From DATBVX01 sp963810775 (GTDB lineage: Bacteria > Pseudomonadota > Gammaproteobacteria > Steroidobacterales > Steroidobacteraceae): a stretch of 64,000 nt of DNA. Where the stretch lies: positions 310,001-374,000 of the forward strand of contig CAWEOT010000005.1 of the NCBI GenBank assembly GCA_963810775.1. The letters are read 5' to 3'. This document shows positions 1-8,848 of this stretch, piece after piece. The notes beneath the pieces were generated by a model. It had not been told where the DNA came from, did no database searches, and worked only from the letters and a program-made list of their open reading frames with translations. The position numbers and the translations under genes were made by a program. How positions within the stretch are numbered: the stretch's first letter is position 1; every line of letters begins with the position of its first letter.

Positions 1-609
1 GGCCGGAAGTGGCACATACGCGTGCATGGCGTGTAGTGTCCCGCGCAATGCCTTGGTCACGGCAGCTCCCAGGCGAAGGATCTCCTGATCCAGTTTCGCC
101 GGCTTGGCAAACACGTGCGTGGGATCGACAGCGGCCAGTATCGCGGGCCGATGATACCGACGCGGGCTCTTTACGATCAGCACGGGCACGGAACTCAGCC
201 GCAACAACTCCCAATCCGCCATGTGCAGCAGCGACGGGGCGAAATGACGCCCACCGTGTCGCTCGGCGATGATCAGGTCCGCGTGCGTGCGCCGTGCGCG
301 ACGCACCACCGCTTCGTAGGAGGGATAGTCCCAGTCCACTGCCGTCGTGACCTTGAGGCCGCGCTGGCGGATCTCATCGGCAAACCGTTGGAGGCCACGC
401 AGGTGCTGCCCCTGCTTCTGCTTTCTGATCTGCTTCAACTGCCCGCGGCGCGGCATCACTGCGTCGAGGTAGACGGGCGTTTCGATCGCATGGAACAACT
501 CGAGTCGCGCACCGAGGCCTCGCGCGAGTTGGGCCGCCTTGACCGCGGCGGGTGAGGTCCTGGAGTCCGTGTTCTTTATGGCGACGAGGATTCGGCGAAT
601 GGACGGCAT
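1..609 (-). CDS. Universal stress protein, two-domain, 3' end outside window
   Basis: This is the N-terminal 203 residues of a UspA-superfamily protein. The frame is open to the window edge, so the C-terminal domain is cut off. It starts MPSIRRILVAIKN, the usual Usp beta-1 strand, and contains HADLIIAERHGGRH and VPVLIVKSPRR, which close the first Usp fold, then LAAVDPTHVFAKPAKLD, which opens the second. It is a close paralogue of the gene at 8849-9808, with most residues identical. The start codon lies 11 bases after the preceding usp stop, so it is probably the last visible gene of the ackA-pduL/cytochrome/usp operon. Usp proteins support survival during growth arrest or oxygen limitation; the exact role here is unknown. 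Confidence 0.9.
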   Translation of the reverse strand, partial: MPSIRRILVAIKNTDSRTSPAAVKAAQLARGLGARLELFHAIETPVYLDAVMPRRGQLKQIRKQKQGQHLRGLQRFADEIRQRGLKVTTAVDWDYPSYEAVVRRARRTHADLIIAERHGGRHFAPSLLHMADWELLRLSSVPVLIVKSPRRYHRPAILAAVDPTHVFAKPAKLDQEILRLGAAVTKALRGTLHAMHAYVPLPA

Positions 610-620
610 CGGATCCCTCC

Positions 621-1559
621 TCAGATCGGAAGAATGTCGGCGAAGTCCGGTGGCTTCACGATCAGTGCGTCGCACGGCAGCCGCTCCAACACTACCTCTG
701 CCGTGCTGCCGACAAGGGCACGCTTCATTCCACTGCGCGAGATTGCGCCCATCACTACGAAGTCAGCGTGCAGCTCCTCCGCCAGTGATGGCAGGAGCCC
801 GGCAGGAGAGTCAATCTCGAGGTGAACGTTGCGCTCATCGATCTGGTACTCGCGCGCCAACCTGGAAAGCGCCGCGCGCCGGCGGCGATCTTCCACCATC
901 AGCATTTCGTCGGATACGCTGGTGGCCATTGCCGGCAGCGCTCCCGCCGGCGACCCAAAGATCATCAGCGGCAAGTACGCATGAGCCAGGTGCACGATGC
1001 CGTCCACTCGCCGCGCCAGGTCGCAGCTCCACTCCAGGATGAGGTGATCGAGCTGCGCAGGTTTATCGTCGGGATGGAGTGGATCAACGGCGGCGATGAG
1101 CACCGGCTGCTCCCGCCAGGCAGCCGGCTTGGCGAGCAGCAGGGGAACCCGGCAGCCTCGAATGAGGTGCCAATCAGTGTTAGTAATGAGCGTGCGCTTC
1201 AGCAGCGGGTGATGGTGCGTATCCTTGACAACGAGGTCCGCGCCGATGCTGTGCACATGCTCAAGCACCGCGGTGTGCAACGGATCAGCGCGGCAGGTTT
1301 CGATCGTCACCTCAATGTTTCGCGCTCGTACGCTTGCGGCCAGTGACTCCAGCATCGGTTTGAGATCCGCTTCGAAGGGTTGCGCCGAACCGCTGGCGAG
1401 GTGTTTCGCCATGCGGATCTCGCGCGAAGACCTGGTGTCGCAGGCAAAGAGTTCCAGGCGCGCGCCGTAGCGTCGAGCCAGCGCCGCACCCTTCTCCAAC
1501 GCCGGCTGCTGCTCGGCCGTCGGGTCGACGACTACCAGGATGTTTCTGAGATCGCTCAC
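621..1559 (-). CDS. Universal stress protein, two-domain (UspE-like)
   Basis: This 312-residue protein carries two tandem Usp folds (about residues 1-145 and 150-305). Each begins with a beta strand (RNILVVVDPTAEQQPALEKG; VLIAAVDPLHPDDKP) and ends near a nucleotide-loop region. The C-terminal half holds VVMGAISRSGMKRALVGSTA, close to the ATP-binding pattern G-2x-G-9x-G(S/T) of UspA proteins. It resembles the usp at 11746-12678 more than the other usp genes here. It starts 18 bases after the diheme cytochrome stop and ends 11 bases before the next usp, so it is probably cotranscribed. Expression under oxygen limitation is inferred from the neighbourhood, not seen directly. Confidence 0.9.
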   Translation of the reverse strand: MSDLRNILVVVDPTAEQQPALEKGAALARRYGARLELFACDTRSSREIRMAKHLASGSAQPFEADLKPMLESLAASVRARNIEVTIETCRADPLHTAVLEHVHSIGADLVVKDTHHHPLLKRTLITNTDWHLIRGCRVPLLLAKPAAWREQPVLIAAVDPLHPDDKPAQLDHLILEWSCDLARRVDGIVHLAHAYLPLMIFGSPAGALPAMATSVSDEMLMVEDRRRRAALSRLAREYQIDERNVHLEIDSPAGLLPSLAEELHADFVVMGAISRSGMKRALVGSTAEVVLERLPCDALIVKPPDFADILPI

Positions 1560-1577
1560 CGGCCTTTCCTCATCGGG

Positions 1578-2306
1578 CTAATCCACAACCGTGCCATCGG
1601 GGCGCATGTGTTTTCGATCAGGCACAGGGCCGCGCAGCCGCGACAGGTAGTCCGCCACGGCTACCAGCTCTTCGCCATCGAGGCTCGCAAGGAAGCGAGC
1701 CAGGTCGGGGTCGATGTCCGCCCGATGACCCGCGCCGATCTTGCGCATCTGCTGCAATAGGTATGCATAGTGCTGGTTGCGTAGCGAAGGCACCGAGCCG
1801 TCCTCATCGCCGCGTGCATCATCCCCATGGCAGCTCGCGCACTGCGCACGGAACATGCCCTCGCCGAGTTCTGTCATCGAACCATCGCCGGCCTGCGGTC
1901 GCTGCAGTACGGGCTGGGCATTGAGATAAGCCGCGACGTCGATGATCGCCTGTGGGGCATCGAGTCCCGCGCCCGCGACTTTCCGGTGCATTTCCGGGGA
2001 CTCGCGCTCCAGCTCCACGAAGTCCGCAAGCTGTTTGACGAGATAGAGCTGGCGCTGTCCCGCCAGAGACGGAATCACCTTGCTCGCATCGCCTGCAGCC
2101 TGCGTACCATGACACTCCTGGCACTGATCGCGGTACATCGTCGCGCCATGCTTCGCGTGCGCATCGAGTGAGAGCGCCGCCTTGATAAGCTCATCGACCC
2201 GCGCCGTGGACGCAGGCGCCGATGCGGCAAAGAGCACACAGACGGCTACCAGCAGTTTCCGTCCAGCGCGTCCCTGATGCGAGCGGCTAATGGTGCTATC
2301 ACGCAT
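1578..2306 (-). CDS. Diheme c-type cytochrome (cytochrome c4/c553-like), periplasmic
   Basis: The 242-residue product has an N-terminal signal (KLLVAVCVLFAASAPASTA) and two heme c sites: C62-Q-E-C-H and C156-A-S-C-H. The two halves look like tandem mono-heme domains with late methionines as possible sixth ligands, as in the cytochrome c4 family. Such proteins carry electrons between quinol oxidoreductases and terminal reductases in the periplasm. The chosen ATG at 2306 overlaps the ackA-pduL stop by 8 bases. Another ATG at 2315 is possible. The frame stays open upstream to 2507, but that part is antisense-like sequence inside ackA. The overlap suggests translational coupling in one operon with the kinase fusion and two usp genes. 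Confidence 0.85.
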   Translation of the reverse strand: MRDSTISRSHQGRAGRKLLVAVCVLFAASAPASTARVDELIKAALSLDAHAKHGATMYRDQCQECHGTQAAGDASKVIPSLAGQRQLYLVKQLADFVELERESPEMHRKVAGAGLDAPQAIIDVAAYLNAQPVLQRPQAGDGSMTELGEGMFRAQCASCHGDDARGDEDGSVPSLRNQHYAYLLQQMRKIGAGHRADIDPDLARFLASLDGEELVAVADYLSRLRGPVPDRKHMRPDGTVVD

Positions 2307-4122
2307 GAGTCGCATGCCCCTGGCCTGTCGCAGCCAAACCAGCCGACCGTGTAAAAACCGTGAGGTCGCCGGTATCACCGGGCTGCAAGCCGGCCGCGTT
2401 GGCCTCATCCGTGTCGAGGTGCAGCTCGATTTGATAGTCGGGAGCCACGCGCACGACGACATCGGCGAAGCTGAGCTTACGCCCTCCCGTGTCGATCGTG
2501 ACTTCAACGCAGTCGTGATCGCAGAGCCCGAGGCCAGCAGCGTCTCGGGGACTCATGTGAATGTGCCGACGCGCGCAGATCACGCCGTTCGCCAGCGTGA
2601 CGCGCCCGGCAGGCCCTTCGATGGTGACGCCGGGAGTATTGGCGATGTCTCCGGAGAGGCGCACCGGCGCATCGACACCAAGCGTAAATTCGTCGCTGCG
2701 CGAGATCTCAATCTGGTCGCGAGGGCGCGGCGGCCCCATTACGCGGACATGTTCGATGCGCCCGCGTGGGCCCACGAGCGTCACAGTTTCCTCGGCCGCA
2801 AACTGACCGTGTTGCGACATCCAGGTGCGCGGCCGCAGCACATGGCTCTTGCCGAACACGCTGTCGAGCGTGCGCTTCGACAGATGAGCATGTCGCGCGG
2901 AGACTGCGATCGGCACGCGCACGGAGCGCGCCGCAGAGGGTGTGTTCATCAGCTCGGCAGCTTCCGCGGCGATAGCAGTCTCCTCATCGGCGTGGACGAC
3001 GATCAGCCGCACTCGGGAACGCGGCATCGAGATTTCTGCGGTCGAGCGCCTCGCATCAACTTTCGCCGCTCGATTCAGATCCTCATCGAGCACCGCGCCC
3101 AGGAATTCCAGGCGCTGCGCAACTCGGTGGCGAATCACGGCGCTGTGTTCGCCGATGCCGCCGGTAAAGGCGATGACGTCGACGCCGCCCATGACGACCG
3201 CGTAAGCACCCACGTACTTGCGCACACGATGCGCATACAGGGCGATCGCGAGCCGGCAGCTTTCGTCGCCGGCTGCAGCGCGCGCTTCGATCTCCCGCAT
3301 ATCGTTCGTGCCGGCGAGGCCCTTGAGGCCTGACTCCGAGCTGATGAGGCGCTCCATCGCGTCGAGGTCGTATCCGCCGCTGCGCATCAGGTGCAACAGG
3401 ATTCCTGGATCGATATCGCCGCAGCGCGTTCCCATCACCAGCCCCTCGAGAGGGGTCATGCCCATGCTGGTCTCGACGCTGCGACCATATTCGATCGCCG
3501 TCACGCTCGCCCCGTTGCCGAGGTGACAGGAGACTATGCGCAGATCCTGCGCCACCGTGCCCATGCAGGCGGCGACGCTGCGCATCACGTACGCGTGACT
3601 CGTGCCGTGAAAGCCATAACGCCGAATGCCGAGGCGTTTCGCCAACTCCGGTGCGATCGCGTACTCGCGTGCGCGTCTCGGCAAGGTTGCGTGAAACGCA
3701 GTATCGAATACGCCGACGTGGGGAATCGAGCTGAGTCGCCGGCGCGCTGCCTCCACCGCTGCAAGCGCCGGAGTGTTGTGCAGGGGCGCGAGGCCGGACA
3801 CCTTCGTGATGGCGGCGATGCCCGCCTCATCGAGCAATAGCGGACCGGAAAACTCGACACCGCCATGGACGATGCGATGCCCGACCGCCACGAGGCTTGC
3901 GCCCCAGGGTGAGCGGTCGATTTCATCGATCGCAAGCCCCATGGCGGCGGCGACGTCATCGCAACGGCAGGCGCGACCGTCCGCTTCACTCACGAAGATT
4001 CGGCACTCCGGACTGCCGAGCTCGAGAATGCGCACATCCAGCAGACGCGCCTGCGCATCCACGTCAATGACGGCGCACTTCAGGGAAGAGCTGCCACAGT
4101 TCACGGCCAGGATCGGTTTCAA
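2299..4122 (-). CDS. Fused acetate kinase - PduL-type phosphate acyltransferase
   Basis: One chain contains a complete acetate kinase followed by a complete PduL phosphotransacylase. Together they would convert acetyl-CoA (or propionyl-CoA) and phosphate to acyl phosphate, then to acetate plus ATP. Numbering from an upstream GTG at 4161, the kinase spans about 16-405 with NCGSSSLK (21-28), GHRIVHGG, DTAFH, HGTSH, HLGNGAS and TGGIGEH. PduL spans about 416-604 with its zinc ligands in SARHAHLS, ARRHIHMSP and the H of ELHLDTDEANA. I prefer the TTG at 4122, just before the kinase strand KPILAVNCGSSS, because GGTGA lies at good distance; GTG 4161 is the alternative. The order kinase then transacylase is in one frame with a short linker and no internal stop. 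The fusion is unusual, since these enzymes are normally separate proteins. Confidence 0.9.
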   Translation of the reverse strand: MKPILAVNCGSSSLKCAVIDVDAQARLLDVRILELGSPECRIFVSEADGRACRCDDVAAAMGLAIDEIDRSPWGASLVAVGHRIVHGGVEFSGPLLLDEAGIAAITKVSGLAPLHNTPALAAVEAARRRLSSIPHVGVFDTAFHATLPRRAREYAIAPELAKRLGIRRYGFHGTSHAYVMRSVAACMGTVAQDLRIVSCHLGNGASVTAIEYGRSVETSMGMTPLEGLVMGTRCGDIDPGILLHLMRSGGYDLDAMERLISSESGLKGLAGTNDMREIEARAAAGDESCRLAIALYAHRVRKYVGAYAVVMGGVDVIAFTGGIGEHSAVIRHRVAQRLEFLGAVLDEDLNRAAKVDARRSTAEISMPRSRVRLIVVHADEETAIAAEAAELMNTPSAARSVRVPIAVSARHAHLSKRTLDSVFGKSHVLRPRTWMSQHGQFAAEETVTLVGPRGRIEHVRVMGPPRPRDQIEISRSDEFTLGVDAPVRLSGDIANTPGVTIEGPAGRVTLANGVICARRHIHMSPRDAAGLGLCDHDCVEVTIDTGGRKLSFADVVVRVAPDYQIELHLDTDEANAAGLQPGDTGDLTVFTRSAGLAATGQGHATHA

Positions 4123-4230
4123 GGTCCTTTCACCACAATGGTCAAAAAGCGCGGTTGGCACTCCATGTTCGCGCAGATCCCGTCGTGCGTCAGTAAGGGA
4201 TTGTTCGTAGTGGCTCGACGAGGCGATGAA

Positions 4231-4638
4231 TCAGGGCGGACCCATGACGTTCAGCAGCGCGCCGAGCGGATGATGCGCGCGCGCCACGCTCACGATCCCC
4301 AGGAACACGGTCAGCGCCGCAATCCAGCACGCGAGGCGCGCGAGCCGGGTCTTGGCGTACTTGAACGCATAGATCCCCAAAGCTACATACACCACCAGCA
4401 GTACCACCTTCACCGTCAGCCATGACTGCACGAAAGGATACTGATGCAGGATCGTGGCGAGCATCAGCGCCGCTGTCAGCAGCACCGTGTCGATCGTGTA
4501 GCTGAGATAGCGCACCGGCGCGGCCGTCGGCCACGCAGCCTCGAAGGTAAGCGCCAGCCCGCGCAGCGCGAACAGCGCGCCGCTCGCGATGACGGCGGCG
4601 ACGTGCACCCATTTGATTTCGGGGTAGAACTCGATCAT
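4231..4638 (-). CDS. SirB2-like integral membrane protein
   Basis: The 135-residue protein has four predicted membrane segments (around 8-28, 47-66, 72-95 and 102-122) separated by short loops. It starts with an amphipathic stretch, FYPEIKWVHVAAVIASG, and keeps the conserved lysine/histidine-rich pattern of the SirB family (IKWVH near the N-terminus, HQYPF, and RAHHPLG near the end). SirB proteins are small inner-membrane proteins of unclear biochemical role. The gene lies 66 bases after the nitric oxide reductase gene on the same strand and 108 bases before the kinase fusion, so it may be carried by the norZ transcript. The family assignment rests on topology and short motifs. Confidence 0.7.
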   Translation of the reverse strand: MIEFYPEIKWVHVAAVIASGALFALRGLALTFEAAWPTAAPVRYLSYTIDTVLLTAALMLATILHQYPFVQSWLTVKVVLLVVYVALGIYAFKYAKTRLARLACWIAALTVFLGIVSVARAHHPLGALLNVMGPP

Positions 4639-4704
4639 GCGTCGTCAAGAAGAGGGCGGCGGCAAGCCCGCCGCCCAGCGGCCCACATTACTCGTGGACC
4701 CGTG

Positions 4705-6999
4705 TCAGCGGGGTTGCGCCGCCACCGGATCCCTTGCCGGCACCGGCGTCGGTGCGCGCGTTGCCACGCGCTTCGGTCCGACCCACAGGCGCAGTACGAA
4801 CCACGCCATGGCGAGCGCGCCGATGCTGAAGATTGTGTCGCCCGGCACCCGCAACCAGACCAGCAGGTGGATGATGGGCTGCTGCATCAGCTCGGCCGAG
4901 CGTGCGTACCAGTAGCCGTGCTGCAGCGCTGCAGTGAGTTGGATGACCCCGATTGGCAGCAACGTGAACAGCGCCATGCAGGAGAGACCCACGTTCAGCG
5001 CGATGAAGCTCGTCCGAAGCGCGCGCTCGTTCCACACGGCCTGGGGTCTCAGTCCACGCAGGCAGAACAGCATCAATCCGAGGCCCAGGAATCCGTAGAC
5101 ACCGAAGAGCGCGGTATGGCCATGGAGCGGTGTCAGGTTGAGACCTTGCATGTAGTAGAGCGGCAGCGGCGGGTTGATCAGGAACCCGAACAGTCCCGCA
5201 CCGACCAGATTCCAGAATGCAACCGCCGTGAAGAACACGATCGGCCAGCGATAGCGCTGCATCCACGGCACCGCGTGTCCCAGCTTGAAAGTGTGATAGG
5301 CCTCGAAGCCGACGAACGCAAGCGGCACCACTTCGAGCGCTGAGAAGCTCGCGCCCACGGCGATCACCGCCGTGGGTGTGCCGGCAAAATAGAGGTGATG
5401 CATCGTGCCGAGCACGCCGCCCGCCAGGAACACGATGGTCGCGAACAAGACGGCCACCGTCGCGGAACTGACGCGCAACAGGCCGAGGCGCGTGAAGAGG
5501 AAAGCGATGACCGCGGTGGCGAAGACTTCGAAGAAGCCCTCGACCCACAAGTGCACGACCCACCAGCGCCAGTACTCGACCATCGACAGATGTGTGTGTT
5601 CGCCCCACATCAGTCCGGCACCGTAGAACAGGCCGATGGAGATCGTGGAGAGGAACAGCAGCGTGATGATTGACTTCGATTCGCCGCCCTTTCGGATCGC
5701 CGGCAGCAGCGCGCGGCCGACGAGTACCAGCCACAACGCGAGACCTACGAACAGGAACAACTGCCAGAAGCGACCGAGATCGACGTACTCCCAGCCCTGG
5801 TGGCCGAACCAGAAGTTGTGTGCCAAGCCGAGCTTCTGCATGACCGCGAACCACTGGCCGGTGAATGCGCCGACCACGATGACGAGCAGAGACACGAACA
5901 GGAAGTTCACGCCGAAACGTTGGAACTTCGGCTCGTAGCCGGACACTGCGGGCGCGATGTACAGCCCCATGCCGAGCCATGCCGTCGCGATCCAGAGCAC
6001 CGCGAGCTGTGTATGCCAGGTGCGGCTCAGCGAATACGGCAGAAACTCAGCAAGCTTGAAGCCATAGGCCTCCTGCCCTTCAACCTGATAGTGAGCGGTG
6101 ATCGCACCGAGAAGAACCTGCGTCAGGAACAGTGCGATCACCAGCCAGAAGTACTTGGCGGTCGCCTTCATGGACGGCGTCACCTGGAGCCCTGCGAACG
6201 GATCACTCGATGGCAGTGCCGGCGGCGCATCCTCGCGGCGTGTCGCATAGTGCCAGCCGAGCAGCGCGATCCCTGCAATCAGGAATAACACGCTGAATAC
6301 CGTCCACACCAGCAGATGAGCGGGCGGCACATTACCCACCAGTGGATCGTACGGCCAGTTGCTCGTATAGGTAATGTCCTTGCTCGGCCGTTCGGTGACT
6401 GCAGACCAGGCAGTCCACCAGATGAATGCGCTGAGCGCGGCGCGATTGTCGGCACCGCGCACGGTGCCATTCTTCATCGCGTAATCCTTGCGCAGCTCGA
6501 GCAGTGCCGGATCATTGCCGAACAGCGCGGTGTAGTGCCCTGCGACTGTCGCCATGGCGGCGGCCCGGTCCCTCGAGACGGTTACCGTATCGGTATCAGC
6601 GTCATAGGTGTTGGCGCGGATTCGAGGCCGCAGGCGCGCGCTGAAGGCCGCTTGCTCCTCGGCAGGCAGTTGCGCAAACGTCTTGCTGGCATCGCGCTGC
6701 GCCTCAATGTCGAGCCAGGCCACTGCTTCCCGATGCAACCAGTCCGCGCTCCAGTCCGGGGCGACATAGCTGCCGTGTCCCCAGATCGAGCCGAGCTGGT
6801 GACCGCCGATCGATTGCCAGACCTGGCGGCCCTTCTCGATGTCTGCGCGCGTAAAGATCGTGGTGCCGTCCGTGGTCACCACGGCGCCGGGAATCGGCGG
6901 CATCTGCCGATGGATCTCGCTGCCGATGAACAGGAGCGCGCTGAAGGAAACGAACAACAACCCCCCGAGTCCGATCCACAGCTTGCGGCTAGCGCTCAT
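4705..6999 (-). CDS. norZ: Quinol-dependent nitric oxide reductase (qNOR, NorZ type)
   Basis: The 764-residue inner-membrane enzyme reduces two NO to N2O using quinol. It has the N-terminal extension of single-subunit qNOR (residues about 1-240, with KGRQVWQSIGGHQLGSIWGHG) and then the heme-copper-oxidase-like core. Visible metal ligands and key residues are H329 (HTQLAVLWIA), H483 and E487 (VHLWVEGFFE), H534/H535 (TMHHLYFAGTP) and H626/H628 (HGHTALFG). The glutamates near FeB replace the copper-site tyrosine of oxidases, which marks a NO reductase. It starts at ATG 6999 with a Shine-Dalgarno-like GGGGAGGT upstream. No norC is present or needed. It probably detoxifies NO at low oxygen, since no other denitrification gene is in the window. 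Confidence 0.95.
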   Translation of the reverse strand: MSASRKLWIGLGGLLFVSFSALLFIGSEIHRQMPPIPGAVVTTDGTTIFTRADIEKGRQVWQSIGGHQLGSIWGHGSYVAPDWSADWLHREAVAWLDIEAQRDASKTFAQLPAEEQAAFSARLRPRIRANTYDADTDTVTVSRDRAAAMATVAGHYTALFGNDPALLELRKDYAMKNGTVRGADNRAALSAFIWWTAWSAVTERPSKDITYTSNWPYDPLVGNVPPAHLLVWTVFSVLFLIAGIALLGWHYATRREDAPPALPSSDPFAGLQVTPSMKATAKYFWLVIALFLTQVLLGAITAHYQVEGQEAYGFKLAEFLPYSLSRTWHTQLAVLWIATAWLGMGLYIAPAVSGYEPKFQRFGVNFLFVSLLVIVVGAFTGQWFAVMQKLGLAHNFWFGHQGWEYVDLGRFWQLFLFVGLALWLVLVGRALLPAIRKGGESKSIITLLFLSTISIGLFYGAGLMWGEHTHLSMVEYWRWWVVHLWVEGFFEVFATAVIAFLFTRLGLLRVSSATVAVLFATIVFLAGGVLGTMHHLYFAGTPTAVIAVGASFSALEVVPLAFVGFEAYHTFKLGHAVPWMQRYRWPIVFFTAVAFWNLVGAGLFGFLINPPLPLYYMQGLNLTPLHGHTALFGVYGFLGLGLMLFCLRGLRPQAVWNERALRTSFIALNVGLSCMALFTLLPIGVIQLTAALQHGYWYARSAELMQQPIIHLLVWLRVPGDTIFSIGALAMAWFVLRLWVGPKRVATRAPTPVPARDPVAAQPR

Positions 7000-7076
7000 G
7001 ATATCTACCTCCCCAGGAACTGCGCGCAGTGTGCTCCAGGGCCGGATTCGTTCCTCTAGGTAGTTTGCGCAATCGC

Positions 7077-7098
7077 CTCGATGAAAATGCGCATCGAG
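7077..7098. promoter_or_regulatory. Inverted repeat between norZ and the divergent flavodoxin-fold gene
   Basis: Two exact 7-base arms, CTCGATG and CATCGAG, flank an 8-base spacer in the 161-base gap between two divergent genes. It lies 78 bases upstream of the norZ start and 63 bases upstream of the other start. It could be an operator for either gene. The AAATGC-GCATC part is only loosely like an NsrR site, and no FNR-type TTGAT-N4-ATCAA box is visible. The regulator is unknown. Confidence 0.4.
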
Positions 7099-7160
7099 CG
7101 CGACAACAGTTTCGTTATCGTGTGAGGCGATCCACGTCTGCTCAGTTGGAGTGGGTGACC

Positions 7161-7748
7161 ATGAAGAAGCGGATCCTGATCATCGATGGGCACCCCGATT
7201 CGAACCAAGCGCGCTATGTGCACGCGCTGGCGCATGCGTATCAGCAGGGCGCGGAAAGCGCGGGCCACGAAGTCCGAACGATCGCCGTCGGGGCACTCGA
7301 GTTTCCGCTGCTGCGAACCAGCGAAGAGTTCCAGAGTCAGGCGCCCCCCGACGTGATCCGCGAATGCCAGCAGAATCTCGCGTGGGCGAATCACTGGCTG
7401 ATTCTCTACCCGTTATGGCTCGGCTCCATGCCCGCGGCGCTCAAGGGCTTCTTTGAGCAGACACTGCGCCCTGGCTTCGCATTCGCGGCGGCGGCCAAGG
7501 GTGGTCTGCCGCGCAAACTGCTGCGCGGCAGGAGCGCACGCATCGTCGTGACCATGGGCATGCCCGCGTTCTTCTATCGCTGGTATTTCCGCGCACACAG
7601 CCTCAAGAGCCTGGAGCGCAACGTGCTCGCGTTTTGTGGCATTGCGCCGGTGCACGCCAGCATCGTCGGCATGGTGGAAGATCTCGGCGATGCCAGACGC
7701 ACCGGCTGGTTGAAGCGCATGCAGGAGCTCGGCCGCGCCGCGCGCTGA
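7161..7748 (+). CDS. Flavodoxin-fold NAD(P)H:quinone oxidoreductase (MdaB/KefF-like)
   Basis: The 195-residue cytoplasmic protein has the flavodoxin-like fold of NAD(P)H dehydrogenase (quinone) enzymes. It begins with strand KRILIIDGHPDS, followed by ARYVHALAHAYQQGAESAGHEV. The FMN/FAD-contacting segment is HWLILYPLWLGSMPAALKGF, and a second conserved loop is VTMGMPAFFYRWYF. These enzymes transfer two electrons from NAD(P)H to quinones and limit redox cycling. ATG 7161 is chosen because GGAG precedes it and homology starts there; the frame stays open upstream without family similarity. The gene is divergent from norZ and ends 8 bases before the convergent alcohol dehydrogenase gene. Confidence 0.85.
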   Translation: MKKRILIIDGHPDSNQARYVHALAHAYQQGAESAGHEVRTIAVGALEFPLLRTSEEFQSQAPPDVIRECQQNLAWANHWLILYPLWLGSMPAALKGFFEQTLRPGFAFAAAAKGGLPRKLLRGRSARIVVTMGMPAFFYRWYFRAHSLKSLERNVLAFCGIAPVHASIVGMVEDLGDARRTGWLKRMQELGRAAR

Positions 7749-7756
7749 GTGTCATC

Positions 7757-8734
7757 TCACGCGTTCACCAGCACAGCCGCGCCCCGCAGGGTTCCGCTCC
7801 TGAGGCGCTCGAGCGCCTCGTTCGCGGCGCTGAGTGGCAGAAGTTCGACGTTCAGGCGCAGCCCGATTCGTGCTGCGAGCTCCATGAAGTTCCTGCCGTC
7901 GGCGCGCGTCAGATTCGCTACCGAGGCGATCGAACGCTCCCCCCAGAGCAGCGCATAGGGAAACGATGGGACATCGCTCATGTGAATGCCTGCACACACG
8001 ATGCGCCCTCCTTTGCGGACAGCGGCGAGCGCGGCGGGCACCAGTGAGCCAACCGGAGCAAAGATGATGGCTGCATCGAGCGGCACCGGCGGAACCTGAT
8101 CGGATCCCCCGGCCCATTCGGATCCGAAAGTCAGTGCAAAGCGTTGCGCCGGCTCATCCCCCGGCCGCGTGAACGCAAATACCCGGCGACCTTCTGCAGC
8201 GGCAATCTGCGCCAGCAAGTGCGCGGCGGCGCCAAAGCCGTAGATGCCGAGTACCTCCCCCACGCCGGCGGCGCGATAGGCCCGATAGCCGATGAGCCCC
8301 GCGCACAGGAGCGGCGCAGCCTCGGCATCGGCATAGCGCTCGGGTATCGACAGGCAATAGCGCGCATCCGCGATGGCGAATTGCGCATAACCGCCATCCA
8401 GCGTGCATCCGGTGAACTTGGCCTGATCGCACAGATTCTCGCTCCCGGACTGGCAATACCTGCACACGCCACACGTCGAGCCAAGCCACGGCACGCCAAC
8501 ACGGTCCCCGGCGAGAACCTCGACCACAGCGGAGCCCTTCGAGACCACCCGCCCGACGACCTCATGTCCCGGTGTGACTGGATAGCGCGCGTTCGAAAGT
8601 TCGCCGTCCGCGAGGTGCAGATCCGTCCTGCATACGCCGCAAGCGAGTACTCGCAGCAGCACTTCATGTTCCTGCAAACACGGGAGTTCGTGCTCCTGCA
8701 ACAGCAAGGGCCGCCGGGGCGCTTGCAAGCGCAT
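7757..8734 (-). CDS. Zinc-dependent alcohol dehydrogenase, medium-chain family
   Basis: The 325-residue protein has a GroES-like catalytic domain and a Rossmann domain. Catalytic zinc ligands are in ACGVCRTDLHL and PGHEVVG, and the structural zinc lobe is the four-cysteine segment CGVCRYCQSGSENLC. The cofactor-binding turn reads LGIYGFGAAAHL, a variant of GxGxxG that suggests NAD(H) rather than NADP. It probably interconverts a primary alcohol and its aldehyde. Such dehydrogenases are common in low-oxygen usp clusters, where they recycle NADH. It is convergent with the flavodoxin-fold gene and divergent from the usp at 8849. Confidence 0.88.
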   Translation of the reverse strand: MRLQAPRRPLLLQEHELPCLQEHEVLLRVLACGVCRTDLHLADGELSNARYPVTPGHEVVGRVVSKGSAVVEVLAGDRVGVPWLGSTCGVCRYCQSGSENLCDQAKFTGCTLDGGYAQFAIADARYCLSIPERYADAEAAPLLCAGLIGYRAYRAAGVGEVLGIYGFGAAAHLLAQIAAAEGRRVFAFTRPGDEPAQRFALTFGSEWAGGSDQVPPVPLDAAIIFAPVGSLVPAALAAVRKGGRIVCAGIHMSDVPSFPYALLWGERSIASVANLTRADGRNFMELAARIGLRLNVELLPLSAANEALERLRSGTLRGAAVLVNA

Positions 8735-8848
8735 GGCAAGAATAGGGCGTCCTCCTCCTGGACCAGTCTAGATCAGCTCAATGGGTGAGGCACCATGAGA
8801 ACCGGAGTACGCTGCATCCACGGTTAGGGCTGCAAGTGCGAGAGATCT

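Noticed and set aside
2290..3333. Long open frame on the plus strand across the kinase fusion
   Set aside because: It lies antisense to PduL and acetate kinase and has no recognisable domain; it reflects the high G+C content.
8735..8848. Possible FNR box in the gap before the usp (TTGAGCTGATCTAG on the minus strand)
   Set aside because: It fits TTGAT-N4-ATCAA only in the left half, so I do not call it.
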